Notes under the pieces: model-generated
The model's input: the letters and a program-made list of their open reading frames with translations, nothing else
The model's database searches: none
What the model was told of the DNA's origin: nothing
Assembly: GCA_041690535.1 (NCBI GenBank)
Contig: JAWLHA010000003.1
Location: 72,631 to 136,630, forward strand
From: JAWLHA01 sp041690535
GTDB lineage: Bacteria > Pseudomonadota > Gammaproteobacteria > Thiohalomonadales > Thiohalomonadaceae
DNA: 64,000 nt
Reading direction: 5' to 3'
In this document: piece after piece, positions 35,068-43,023 of the stretch
How the letters are laid out: each line of letters starts with the position of its first letter
How positions within the stretch are numbered: position 1 is the first letter of the stretch
Program-made: the position numbers and the translations under genes

Positions 35068-35478
35068 ATGGGGTCCAGGAATCGCCACGTGCCGGTCCTA
35101 GAGAGTCACATCATGGAAATCGATGCCTCACGGTATAATCGTGTGCGCCTCGCCCTGATCCGCCTGGAGAACCCCCTGCGCCTCGACCTCACCGGTGTTC
35201 GGGACATGGACATGATCCTGGACGACGAGACGTGGGTCTGTATCGATACCCGCCTCAATGGCCGGCCGGTGATTGCCTGGAGCGGCTTTGAAACGCGCCA
35301 TCGCAGCGGTCTTCATCTTCCCGTACGCTGCCACGTGGACTACTACACCATTCGGGCCGATCTGTTTGTGGAACGGGTGATGATCAGCATGGACCGTCTG
35401 CTGTCCGTTCGCCTGCAGCGCCAGGCCGGTACTTCCCGTGGCCGCGTTCTGCCGCTCCACTTCCCGCCAAAGGGATAA
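35068..35478 (+). CDS. Unknown RuBisCO-locus protein, paralog 1
   Basis: 136-aa soluble protein of a family I do not recognise. It is the first of three tandem paralogs between cbbR and cbbM. Shared landmarks are YNRVRLAL (near residue 22), P-L-x-L-x-L, LDDETWVCID, R-P-V-I-A-W-x-G-F and L-P-V-R-C. No signal peptide, membrane helix, metal-binding cluster or nucleotide motif is visible. I use ATG 35068 because homology to paralog 2 (VPVLE before the NRVRLA motif) extends upstream of Met at 35113; 35047 is also possible. Its position divergent from cbbR suggests co-regulation with cbbM. Function is unknown; a RuBisCO assembly, activation or regulation role is only an inference. Confidence 0.8.
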   Translation: MGSRNRHVPVLESHIMEIDASRYNRVRLALIRLENPLRLDLTGVRDMDMILDDETWVCIDTRLNGRPVIAWSGFETRHRSGLHLPVRCHVDYYTIRADLFVERVMISMDRLLSVRLQRQAGTSRGRVLPLHFPPKG

Positions 35479-35536
35479 TGACTGGTACATATATATAAGC
35501 ACAACAATAAGAGCAAACTTATGGAGGTGCCAGGGC

Positions 35537-35597
35537 CAGGGCGAATGCATACCCACGGCACCGCGTTACCGTGAGGCGATGTAAGTCCTTGAAAGGT
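35537..35597 (-). repeat. Palindromic element, decayed right-end fragment (copy G)
   Basis: CAGGGCGAATGCATAC followed by GTGAGGCGATGTAAGTCCTTGAAAGG matches the right end of full copies read in reverse, with many substitutions. It lies in the spacer between unknown paralogs 1 and 2 and is evidently old. Confidence 0.75.
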
Positions 35598-35687
35598 CCC
35601 GCTGATTGGCCACAAATTCGGACTAGACTCGCAGTAACGGCGCCTGTTGCCGCCGGCACGAACGGACCGGAGAGGGGGAACGGCTCT

Positions 35688-36062
35688 ATGAAAACCCGTC
35701 TTGATCAGGTCCCTGTGCTCGAAGAGACGCAGACCCGGATCGATGCCCATTACTTCAACCGGGTTCGCCTGGCATTTCGTCGCGTCGGAGTGCCGTTGCG
35801 AATCCGGTTGCCGCGGCTGCGTCACTTGGACATTCAGCTGGATGAGCAGCTCTGGGTGTGTGTCGATTGGGACCTGGACGACTTGCCTGTTTTGGCATTC
35901 TCCGATTTTCAGACCTGGCACCGGACGGCTTTGCACTTGCCCATCGAGTGCCGACTGCGCACCTTCAATCTCTACGCCCGGCTGATCATCCCGAAACTCC
36001 TGGAGGACACCGATGCGGTATTGGCCAGCCAGATTCGCCGGGCAAGTCCTTCCGGCAGATAA
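35688..36062 (+). CDS. Unknown RuBisCO-locus protein, paralog 2
   Basis: 124-aa paralog of the genes on either side. Aligned landmarks: FNRVRLAF, V-P-L-R-I-R-L, QLDEQLWVCVD, L-P-V-L-A-F-x-D-F and L-P-I-E-C. ATG 35688 is preceded by a GAGAGGGGG ribosome-binding site. It is the most divergent of the three in the C-terminal half, where the Y-Y pair of the others is F-N. No known domain is recognised. The 209-bp gap before it carries a decayed palindromic element; the gap to paralog 3 is 80 bp. Probably co-transcribed towards cbbM. Confidence 0.8.
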   Translation: MKTRLDQVPVLEETQTRIDAHYFNRVRLAFRRVGVPLRIRLPRLRHLDIQLDEQLWVCVDWDLDDLPVLAFSDFQTWHRTALHLPIECRLRTFNLYARLIIPKLLEDTDAVLASQIRRASPSGR

Positions 36063-36142
36063 TGTTGAGCGGGTTGCCGGGATTTGGATCCCCAACTATC
36101 TATATAGGGCGACCAGTTCATTCAGGTGGAGGCGGTGCAAAA

Positions 36143-36556
36143 ATGAAATCCGGATTACCCGACATTCCGGGCATGAAGTCTTTCTCCTCGGTGGTCCCTG
36201 CGCCCTACTACAATCGGGTGCGCCTTGCACTGAAGCGTTTCGGGCAGCCGTTGCAGCTTGTCCTGCCCGGGATGCGCGGCTTCGAGATGTGCCTGGATGA
36301 CGATGCCTGGGTCTGTACTGATCGCAACCTCAACTTCCGGCCGATGCTGGCATGGACGGGATTCAAGAACAACGCGCGCACGGGGCTCAGCGAACCCGTG
36401 GAGTGCCAGGTGATCTATTACCACGCCTATGCGAACATCGTGGTCCGCACTGCACTGAGCGACCTGGATCGCAAACTGGAGCAGCGGCTGCGCCACTTCT
36501 CGCCCAAAGTCCCGGGCCGCATTCTCTCACTGGGGAACTTCCGCAGCACACGCTAG
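36143..36556 (+). CDS. Unknown RuBisCO-locus protein, paralog 3
   Basis: 137-aa third paralog, directly upstream of the cbbM promoter region. Landmarks: YYNRVRLALKR, Q-P-L-Q-L-V-L, CLDDDAWVCTD, R-P-M-L-A-W-T-G-F and E-P-V-E-C. By eye about half of some 95 aligned positions are identical to paralog 1. A GGTGGAGG ribosome-binding site precedes ATG 36143; the longer frame upstream is a shadow of paralog 2. The C-terminus is basic (SPKVPGRILSLGNFRSTR), similar to paralog 1, and could bind nucleic acid or an acidic partner, but this is speculation. Confidence 0.82.
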   Translation: MKSGLPDIPGMKSFSSVVPAPYYNRVRLALKRFGQPLQLVLPGMRGFEMCLDDDAWVCTDRNLNFRPMLAWTGFKNNARTGLSEPVECQVIYYHAYANIVVRTALSDLDRKLEQRLRHFSPKVPGRILSLGNFRSTR

Positions 36557-36761
36557 TCCCACCATTGGGTTTGCCGATTGTCCCCTGCTGTTGCATAAGT
36601 AAAATGTTATCCAATGTATCAGGGTAATTTTCTTTGCTTATGCATCCTCCTCCTATAGAATCCTCCCAACTTCAGAAGCGTATAGTGCCCATGGGGTTTT
36701 CCCCTCCGGGGGCCATCGTTCTGAGTGGTCACTACCTGTTAACCAGTAGGGGTTATTAGAA
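36557..36761 (+). promoter_or_regulatory. cbbM upstream region with LysR-type dyads
   Basis: AT-rich compared with its surroundings. ATAAGTAAAATGTTAT (36595-36610) fits a LysR-type T-N11-A dyad. TGCATAAG (36592-36599) and CTTATGCA (36637-36644) form a wider inverted repeat. A -10-like TATAGA lies at 36654-36659 with no good -35, as expected for an activated promoter. A GGGG/CCCC hairpin lies in the leader (36693-36716). CbbR is the obvious candidate regulator. Confidence 0.6.
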
Positions 36762-38153
36762 ATGGATCAATCCAATCGTTACGCACGCCTCGACCTGAAC
36801 GAAGCGGACCTCATCAACGGCGGCCGCCACGTTCTGTGCGCCTACCTGATGAAGCCCAAGGCCGGCTACGACTACCTGGGCACCGCAGCCCACTTTGCCG
36901 CCGAGTCCTCCACCGGCACCAACGTCGAAGTGTGCACCACTGACGATTTCACCCGCGGCGTCGACGCTCTGGTCTACGAGATCGACGAAGCCAACGAGCT
37001 GATGAAGATCGCCTACCCCATCGAGCTCTTCGACCGCAACATCAAAGACGGTCGCGCCATGATGGTCTCCTTCCTGACCCTGACCATCGGCAACAACCAG
37101 GGCATGGGCGACGTCGAGTACGCCAAGATGCTCGACTTCTACATGCCGCCGGCGCTGCTGAACCTGTTCGACGGCCCCGCCATGAACATCCGCGACATGT
37201 GGAAGGTGCTCGGCCGTGACATCGACAACGGCGGCATGGTGGTGGGCACCATCATCAAGCCGAAGCTGGGCCTGCGTCCGCAGCCCTTTGCCGATGCCTG
37301 CTACATGTTCTGGCTGGGCGGCGACTTCATCAAGAACGACGAGCCCCAGGGCAATCAGGTCTTCGCCCCCCTGAAGCAGGTCATTCCTCTGGTCGCCGAC
37401 GCCATGCGCCGCGCCCAGGACGAGACCGGCGAAGCCAAGCTGTTCTCCGCCAACATCACCGCCGACGACCCCTTCGAAATGATCGCCCGCGGCGAGTACA
37501 TCCTGGAGACCTTCGGTGAGAACGCCTCTCACGTGGCGTTCCTGGTGGACGGCTATGTGGGTGGCCCGAGCTCCATCACCACCTGCCGCCGCTACTTCCC
37601 GCAGCAGTTCCTGCACTACCACCGTGCCGGCCACGGCGCCGTGACCAGCCCCCAGGCCAAGCGCGGCTACAACGCCCTGGTGCACATGAAGATGTCCCGT
37701 CTGCAGGGTGCCTCCGGTATCCACACCGGCACCATGGGCTATGGCAAGATGGAAGGCGACCCGACCGACAAGCTGCTGGCCTACATGCTGGAGCGTGAAG
37801 AGGCAGACGGCCTGTACTACAAGCAGAAGTGGTACGGCATGATGCCCACCACCCCCATCATCTCCGGCGGCATGAATGCCCTGCGTCTGCCCGGCTTCTT
37901 CGACAACCTGGGTCACTCCAACGTCATCCAGACCTCCGGCGGCGGCGCCTTCGGTCACAAGGACGGCGGTACTGCGGGTGCCAAGTCCCTGAAGCAGGCC
38001 CGTGACGCCTGGATGGCCGGTGTGGACCTGGTCGAGTACGCCAAGGACCACGAAGAGCTGCGTGGCGCATTCGAGTCCTTCCAGGCCGATGCCGACAAGC
38101 TCTACCCCAACTGGCGCGAACAGCTGGGCGTGGCCGCGGCCGCCCACAAGTAA
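36762..38153 (+). CDS. cbbM: Form II RuBisCO large subunit
   Basis: 463-aa form II ribulose-1,5-bisphosphate carboxylase/oxygenase, the CO2-fixing enzyme; no small subunit gene accompanies it. Catalytic K166 lies in GTIIKPKLGLRP. The carbamylated K191 with metal ligands D193 and E194 lies in GGDFIKNDEPQGN. Loop 6 is GTMGYGKMEGD, and the C-terminal SGGGAFGHKDG binds phosphate. Codon use is highly biased (mostly G/C third positions), consistent with high expression. It is followed by an intrinsic terminator and then cbbQ-cbbO. Confidence 0.99.
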   Translation: MDQSNRYARLDLNEADLINGGRHVLCAYLMKPKAGYDYLGTAAHFAAESSTGTNVEVCTTDDFTRGVDALVYEIDEANELMKIAYPIELFDRNIKDGRAMMVSFLTLTIGNNQGMGDVEYAKMLDFYMPPALLNLFDGPAMNIRDMWKVLGRDIDNGGMVVGTIIKPKLGLRPQPFADACYMFWLGGDFIKNDEPQGNQVFAPLKQVIPLVADAMRRAQDETGEAKLFSANITADDPFEMIARGEYILETFGENASHVAFLVDGYVGGPSSITTCRRYFPQQFLHYHRAGHGAVTSPQAKRGYNALVHMKMSRLQGASGIHTGTMGYGKMEGDPTDKLLAYMLEREEADGLYYKQKWYGMMPTTPIISGGMNALRLPGFFDNLGHSNVIQTSGGGAFGHKDGGTAGAKSLKQARDAWMAGVDLVEYAKDHEELRGAFESFQADADKLYPNWREQLGVAAAAHK

Positions 38154-38181
38154 AGAATCTGTTTTTGGTCTTTGCTTACTG

Positions 38182-38208
38182 GCCCCCGCTCTGCGGGGGC
38201 TTTTTTTT
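38182..38208 (+). terminator. Intrinsic terminator after cbbM
   Basis: GCCCCCGC (38182-38189) and GCGGGGGC (38193-38200) form a stem with a 3-nt loop, followed by eight Ts. It probably lowers read-through into cbbQ so that RuBisCO is made in excess over its activase. Confidence 0.95.
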
Positions 38209-38378
38209 GAAAGGGTGAGAGCCCTGAGTTTTTTACTAGGTTTTTTTGGCTCCTTGGGGGGCCCGGCTGGGAGAGGCGCTTGCCCTTCGCAGTCTAAGGG
38301 AGGGCGTTCTCTCCTTCCGGGCACCACCCCGGAGTTGTGGCCCCCGTGACCCACTGGTTCTACATCGAGGTTGAAATC

Positions 38379-39182
38379 ATGCAGAACGTCGAGCAGTACA
38401 AGGTGCACAAGCAGCCCTATTACGAGTCGCAGGCCAACGAGGTCGCCCTTTATGAGGCCGCCTACGCCGAGCGGCTGCCGGTGATGGTCAAGGGGCCGAC
38501 CGGCTGCGGCAAGTCGCGGTTCGTGGAGTACATGGCCTGGAAGCTGGGCAAGCCGCTCATCTCCGTGGCCTGCAACGAAGACATGACCGCCTCCGACCTG
38601 GTGGGCCGCTTCCTGCTCGACAAGGACGGGACCCGCTGGGAGGACGGACCCCTCACCATCGCCGCCCGTATCGGGGGCATCTGCTACCTCGACGAAGTGG
38701 TCGAGGCCCGCCAGGACACCACCGTGGTGATCCACCCCCTCACCGATCATCGCCGCATGCTGCCCCTGGACAAGAAGGGGGAGGTGGTGGAGGCCCATCC
38801 CGATTTCCAGCTGGTGATCTCCTATAACCCCGGCTACCAGAGCCTCATGAAGGACCTCAAGCAGTCCACCAAGCAGCGTTTCACCGCGCTGGAGTTCGAC
38901 TATGCCGGCGCCGAGACCGAGGCGGCAATCCTGCACCAGGAGACCGGCCTGGACGGGGAGCGCTGCGGCAAGTTGATCGATGTGGCCCACCGGGGCCGCA
39001 AGCTCAAAGGCCATGGCCTGGATGAGGGGATCTCCACCCGTCTGCTGGTCTATGCCGCGCGCCTCATTGCCCGGGGCATCGAGCCGCGCGATGCCTGCCG
39101 CATGGCGCTGATCAAGCCCATTACCGACGATGCGGACATTCGGGACAACCTCGAGCATGCCGTGGAGATGGTGTTCGGCTGA
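38379..39182 (+). CDS. cbbQ: RuBisCO activase AAA+ subunit CbbQ
   Basis: 267-aa MoxR-type AAA+ ATPase. CbbQ hexamers with CbbO remodel inhibited form II RuBisCO. Walker A GPTGCGKS is at residues 39-46, Walker B in GGICYLDEV, with sensor and arginine-finger regions in LVISYNPGYQ and STKQRFTALEF. ATG 38379 has a GAGG site 9 bp upstream and gives the usual length; the in-frame GTG at 38337 would add 14 residues. CbbO follows after 134 bp. Confidence 0.95.
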   Translation: MQNVEQYKVHKQPYYESQANEVALYEAAYAERLPVMVKGPTGCGKSRFVEYMAWKLGKPLISVACNEDMTASDLVGRFLLDKDGTRWEDGPLTIAARIGGICYLDEVVEARQDTTVVIHPLTDHRRMLPLDKKGEVVEAHPDFQLVISYNPGYQSLMKDLKQSTKQRFTALEFDYAGAETEAAILHQETGLDGERCGKLIDVAHRGRKLKGHGLDEGISTRLLVYAARLIARGIEPRDACRMALIKPITDDADIRDNLEHAVEMVFG

Positions 39183-39316
39183 GGTCGCCCGGCCGCAACA
39201 GAGGCAGGCTGCGGAACAGAGGGGGCGTCTGCGAAACGCAACGGCCCCGGTTTCCGTCTTGAGTTCATGTGCCCGTCGTCGACATCGAACCGCGGCACGG
39301 CAGAGCAGTGATCGCT

Positions 39317-41539
39317 ATGAGCCAGAATCTTCAGCACTACCGTGAACGCCTGCGTTGCAGTGTCAGGCAGGTGGACGATATCTTCGCCGGTTGCATGGCC
39401 GAGGCGAACCGGGTCTTCACGCCGGAAGGGTTGGAGCGTTACTTGGATGGGGCAAGCACCGTCTGCAACCTCGGCCGCGGTCAGGAGCTGGTCCTCATCT
39501 TCCTCGAGGGGATGCCCGAGGTGGGGCGCCGCTGCGGTGAGGGCGTCATTCCCGCCGTGGTGGAGAGCGTCCGTCTGCTCTCGGCCACGGCCAATGCCAA
39601 GGCCATCAACCCGTTTCTCTCCACCCTTCCCACCGTAGCCCGCCGCCTCCCGGAGGCGGAGTTGCTGAAGGAGTGGCTGGGGCTGGTAGAGCAGATGGCC
39701 CGGGAGGCCGCCGAAGGGTTGCTGCCCCTGCTGAAGCAGGTGGAGTCGCTCCTGGGTCAATTGACCATCGGCGGTCTGGTCAACTGGGCCGAGGCGGGGC
39801 TGAAGGCCCATCGCGCCCAGCCCTGGCGCTACGCCGACTGGTTCAACCTCCAGGGGGCCGATACCCGGGCAGCGTTGCAGCGGGAGCGCCATGGCACCCT
39901 CTACATGGATTACGAGCAGCGGATCGAACGCTATCTACGCGCCTTCTGGGATCTGGAGATGGAGTGCCACCCCTTCTCCCTCGCCTTCGATACCCTGCGC
40001 CGGCAGGTGCCGCACCTCGACTCCAGGGGCTTTCACATCCCCGACGTCTATGACGACGCCAGCGGGATCCGGGGCATCGATCGCTATCGAGCCTTGTTGG
40101 CCCACCTGGCCGCCCACCTGGCCTGGACCCAACCGTTCATTGCCGACAACTTCAACCGCTTCCAGCAGCTGGCGGTGGAGACCTTTGAGGATGCGCGGGT
40201 AGAGTGGCTGGCGATGTCCCGTTACCCGGGGCTGCGTACCCTCTGGAAGGCGCTTCACCCCGTGCCGCAGGAGGGGGCCTGTCCGGAGGGGTGGTCGTGC
40301 ATCCGGCACCAACTGGCCATGGTCTCGCGCGCCCTGCTGGACCCCGACCATGGCTACCGCGATCCCGTGCTGCTCGATTTCGTGGAGCGCTTCCGCCGCC
40401 GCGTGGAGGCCGACCCCTTTGATACGAAGATCGCCAGTGAACTGGGGGTGGCCTATGTCGTGGCTACCCACGAGACCTCGTTCCGCTCCCCCAAGGTCTA
40501 CTTCGACGACACCGAGGTGAGTTACCGGGACGACAACCGCTACATGTGGATCTTCCTGGAAGACACCGACGACGAGGACGATTTCCACTCCGAGCACGCC
40601 GCGGCCAACCCGCGCAGCGAGGAGGAGGAGGCGCAGCCCCTGTTCGTGCGCCATCTGCGCGAGTGGGACTACACCGAGGGGCGTCACAAGCCCGACTGGG
40701 TTACCGTCCAGGAGACCATTCCTCCCGCCGGGGAGGCGGAGCGCATGGATGAGCTGCTGGATCGCAACCAGCGACTGGCGTCCCGCCTGAAGCGGGCCAT
40801 CGATCTGCTCAAGCCACAGAATTACGTGCGGGTGCGCTATCAGGAGGATGGCGATGAACTGGATCTCGACGTGGCCGTGCGGGCGATGGTGGACTACCGC
40901 TCGGGCACCACGCCGGATCCCCGGATTCACATGAGCCATCGTCACAACGACCGTGACATCGCCGTCCTCATCCTTCTGGACCTCTCCAACTCCGTCAACG
41001 ACGTCCCCGAAGGGGCAGAGAGCAGTATCCTGGAGCTCTCCCAGGAGGCCGTCGCCATCATGGGGTGGACCCTCGATGCCCTCGGCGATCCCTTTGCCGT
41101 GGCCGGCTTCGCCTCCAACACCCGGCACGAGGTGCATTACCTGCACTTCAAGGGGTTCTCCGAATCCTGGAATGCCGAGCCCAAGGCGCGTCTGGCCGCC
41201 ATGGAAGGGGGGCTGTCCACCCGCATGGGGGCCGCCCTGCGCACCGCAGGGCACTACCTCGGCCACCGCCAGAACGAGAAGAAACTGCTGCTGCTCCTCA
41301 CCGACGGTGAGCCCCACGATGTGGATGTGGGGGACAAGGACTACCTCATCGAGGATACCCGGCAGGCGGTGGAGGAGCTGGGGGGCAAGGGGATCGCCAC
41401 CTACTGCATCACCCTTGACCCCGATGCCGACAGCTATGTGGAGCACATCTTCGGTGCAGGGCGGTTCACGGTGGTGGATCGGATCGCCCGCCTGCCGGAG
41501 CGCATGACCGAGGTGTTCATGAACCTGACCAGGCGGTAG
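39317..41539 (+). CDS. cbbO: RuBisCO activase adaptor CbbO (vWA domain)
   Basis: 740-aa partner of CbbQ that recruits RuBisCO through a C-terminal von Willebrand A domain. The MIDAS motif is visible as ILLDLSNSVND (D-x-S-x-S). The middle is acidic (DTDDEDD region), and the N-terminal part is helical. ATG 39317 (MSQNLQHYRERL) is preferred over the in-frame GTG 39269, though neither has a strong ribosome-binding site. It closes the cbbM-cbbQ-cbbO cluster. Confidence 0.95.
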   Translation: MSQNLQHYRERLRCSVRQVDDIFAGCMAEANRVFTPEGLERYLDGASTVCNLGRGQELVLIFLEGMPEVGRRCGEGVIPAVVESVRLLSATANAKAINPFLSTLPTVARRLPEAELLKEWLGLVEQMAREAAEGLLPLLKQVESLLGQLTIGGLVNWAEAGLKAHRAQPWRYADWFNLQGADTRAALQRERHGTLYMDYEQRIERYLRAFWDLEMECHPFSLAFDTLRRQVPHLDSRGFHIPDVYDDASGIRGIDRYRALLAHLAAHLAWTQPFIADNFNRFQQLAVETFEDARVEWLAMSRYPGLRTLWKALHPVPQEGACPEGWSCIRHQLAMVSRALLDPDHGYRDPVLLDFVERFRRRVEADPFDTKIASELGVAYVVATHETSFRSPKVYFDDTEVSYRDDNRYMWIFLEDTDDEDDFHSEHAAANPRSEEEEAQPLFVRHLREWDYTEGRHKPDWVTVQETIPPAGEAERMDELLDRNQRLASRLKRAIDLLKPQNYVRVRYQEDGDELDLDVAVRAMVDYRSGTTPDPRIHMSHRHNDRDIAVLILLDLSNSVNDVPEGAESSILELSQEAVAIMGWTLDALGDPFAVAGFASNTRHEVHYLHFKGFSESWNAEPKARLAAMEGGLSTRMGAALRTAGHYLGHRQNEKKLLLLLTDGEPHDVDVGDKDYLIEDTRQAVEELGGKGIATYCITLDPDADSYVEHIFGAGRFTVVDRIARLPERMTEVFMNLTRR

Positions 41540-41633
41540 AGCCGTGGGCAATATTCCGCAGCGCGCCTGATCCGCCTGGAGCTGGCTGGGTTAGCTAGGG
41601 TGGATGCGCATCCACCCTGCACTGGGGCCGCCG

Positions 41634-41704
41634 GTGAACGCATACTTACCCAAGGACTTACGTCGCTCACAGCACGGCCGTGACGTGAGTATGCGTTTAC
41701 CCTG
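41634..41704 (+). repeat. Palindromic element, internally deleted (copy B)
   Basis: Left end GGTGAACGCATACTTACCC is joined directly to the right part AAGGACTTACGTCGCTCACAG and then AGTATGCGTTTACCCTG. The central hairpin is missing. No direct repeat flanks it. It lies just after cbbO. Confidence 0.9.
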
Positions 41705-41815
41705 TCTCCCTGGGAGATCCAGTTCCGCCTGATGACGGTGTTTAGGGGTTAGACTTGATGGGTGTCGCTTCCCCGGGCGGAGGGGCGGCCCCCCATCCCA
41801 AACCGGGCGATAGCC

Positions 41816-42718
41816 ATGGCAACTTGCGCGAGAGCGAAATGGGCGGCGCTGTTTTTGTCGCTGGTCGTGTTGGCGACAGCCTGGCTGCAGCCGCTGGACC
41901 GGCTGGGTGCCGATGCGGGCGAGCGGGCATTTCAGCGCGCCTTGGCCGCCTTTGCGGTGGCCCGCACGCTGAACGCAGTCATCTCCCTCGCCAAAGGCAC
42001 CGAAGTGGCGGTTCAGCCCGCCGGGGTGGGGATCAGCTTCTCGGCGGGGGAGGTGCTCGATCCTGTCAATGACCTGGTGGAGCAGTTCTCCTGGCTGATG
42101 TTGACCAGCAGCGCCGTGCTCGGCCTGCAGCTCCTGTTGGGCGGAATCATGGGTTCGCCCGGGGTTTCCGCCACCATCACGATAGCGCTGGGCGCGGCCA
42201 CTGCGCTGCTGTGGGCAGATCGGGCCGCCCCCCTGCGACGCGCTCTGTTCTCGGTCGCGGTGGTACTCGTCACCTTGCGTTTTCTCTTCCCCGTGATGGC
42301 ACTGGCCCAAGAGGTCGTGCACCGGCTCTACCTGGCCGACTCCTACAGCCGCTCCCTGGACGACTTGCAGGTCAGCGCCTCGCAGTTCCGTGAACTGGCC
42401 GAGGTCCCCCCGGATGAGCGCCCCGAGGCGGTGGGCAGCGAACGCGGCTCTTGGTGGGAGCGGCTGAGTTCCACCTATGACTCTTTGACGGGCGCGCTGA
42501 AGATCGAGGCGCGAATGAGACGCCTTCAGGAGGCGGCCGAGGAGGTGACCGAGCGCATCATCCAGCTGATCGTCGCCTTCCTGCTGGAGACGGTGGTCAT
42601 CCCCTTGGGCTTTCTGTGGGCTGCCCTTGCCACCATCCGTGCCGCAGCACGATGGGCGTTGGGCGCACAGGCTTTATCCCGCCCGCTGACGCCGGGCCGG
42701 AATGGGGAGCCGCAGTGA
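41816..42718 (+). CDS. Hypothetical inner-membrane protein
   Basis: About 300-aa protein with no family I recognise. A likely signal anchor covers residues 7-25 (WAALFLSLVVLATAW). Further hydrophobic segments are at about 90-108, 113-133, 142-160 and 250-275. A charged soluble loop of about 90 residues lies between the last two; it includes SYSRSLDDLQ and RERLS-type helices and an arginine/glutamate-rich coiled-coil-like stretch. ATG 41816 is chosen over the in-frame GTG 41762. It sits alone between two palindromic elements, downstream of cbbO; a link to carbon fixation is not shown. Confidence 0.7.
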   Translation: MATCARAKWAALFLSLVVLATAWLQPLDRLGADAGERAFQRALAAFAVARTLNAVISLAKGTEVAVQPAGVGISFSAGEVLDPVNDLVEQFSWLMLTSSAVLGLQLLLGGIMGSPGVSATITIALGAATALLWADRAAPLRRALFSVAVVLVTLRFLFPVMALAQEVVHRLYLADSYSRSLDDLQVSASQFRELAEVPPDERPEAVGSERGSWWERLSSTYDSLTGALKIEARMRRLQEAAEEVTERIIQLIVAFLLETVVIPLGFLWAALATIRAAARWALGAQALSRPLTPGRNGEPQ

Positions 42719-42777
42719 CAAAGCTTCCGGAGTGCCCTCATTGGCGCACGGAACGCGCCTTCAGGTGCAAGTAGTCT

Positions 42778-42965
42778 GGGGTTGAGGTCAGGGTAAACGC
42801 ATACTTACCAGAGAGTGATGTAAGTCCTTGAAAGCAGGTCGTCGGCCGCATGGCCGCGGCCGTCGAGCGTACATGGATGTATTCACAGCGTACCTGCTTT
42901 CAAGGACTTACATCGCTCACAGCACGGCCGCGACGTTAGTATGCGTTTACCCTGGGGGTTGAGGT
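42778..42965 (+). mobile_element. Full-length palindromic MITE-like element, copy C, with 11-bp direct repeats
   Basis: The element spans 42789-42954 (166 bp): CAGGGTAAACGCATACT ... AGTATGCGTTTACCCTG. Subterminal arms ATGTAAGTCCTTGAAAGCAGG and their complement bracket an inner CGGCCGC/GCGGCCG hairpin. Exact 11-bp repeats GGGGTTGAGGT flank it (42778-42788 and 42955-42965), the signature of a target-site duplication. It has no coding capacity and lies upstream of recQ. Confidence 0.93.
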
Positions 42966-43023
42966 AATGGCGGCGGGCGGGCAAAATTCGGGGGTGATTG
43001 AGCCGACGACAAAGGAGACGGGC

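Noticed and set aside
36756..39158. 800-codon open frame antisense to cbbM and cbbQ
   Set aside because: It is a by-product of extreme G/C third-position bias in the sense genes, has no ribosome-binding site and is Gly/His/Val-rich without family motifs.
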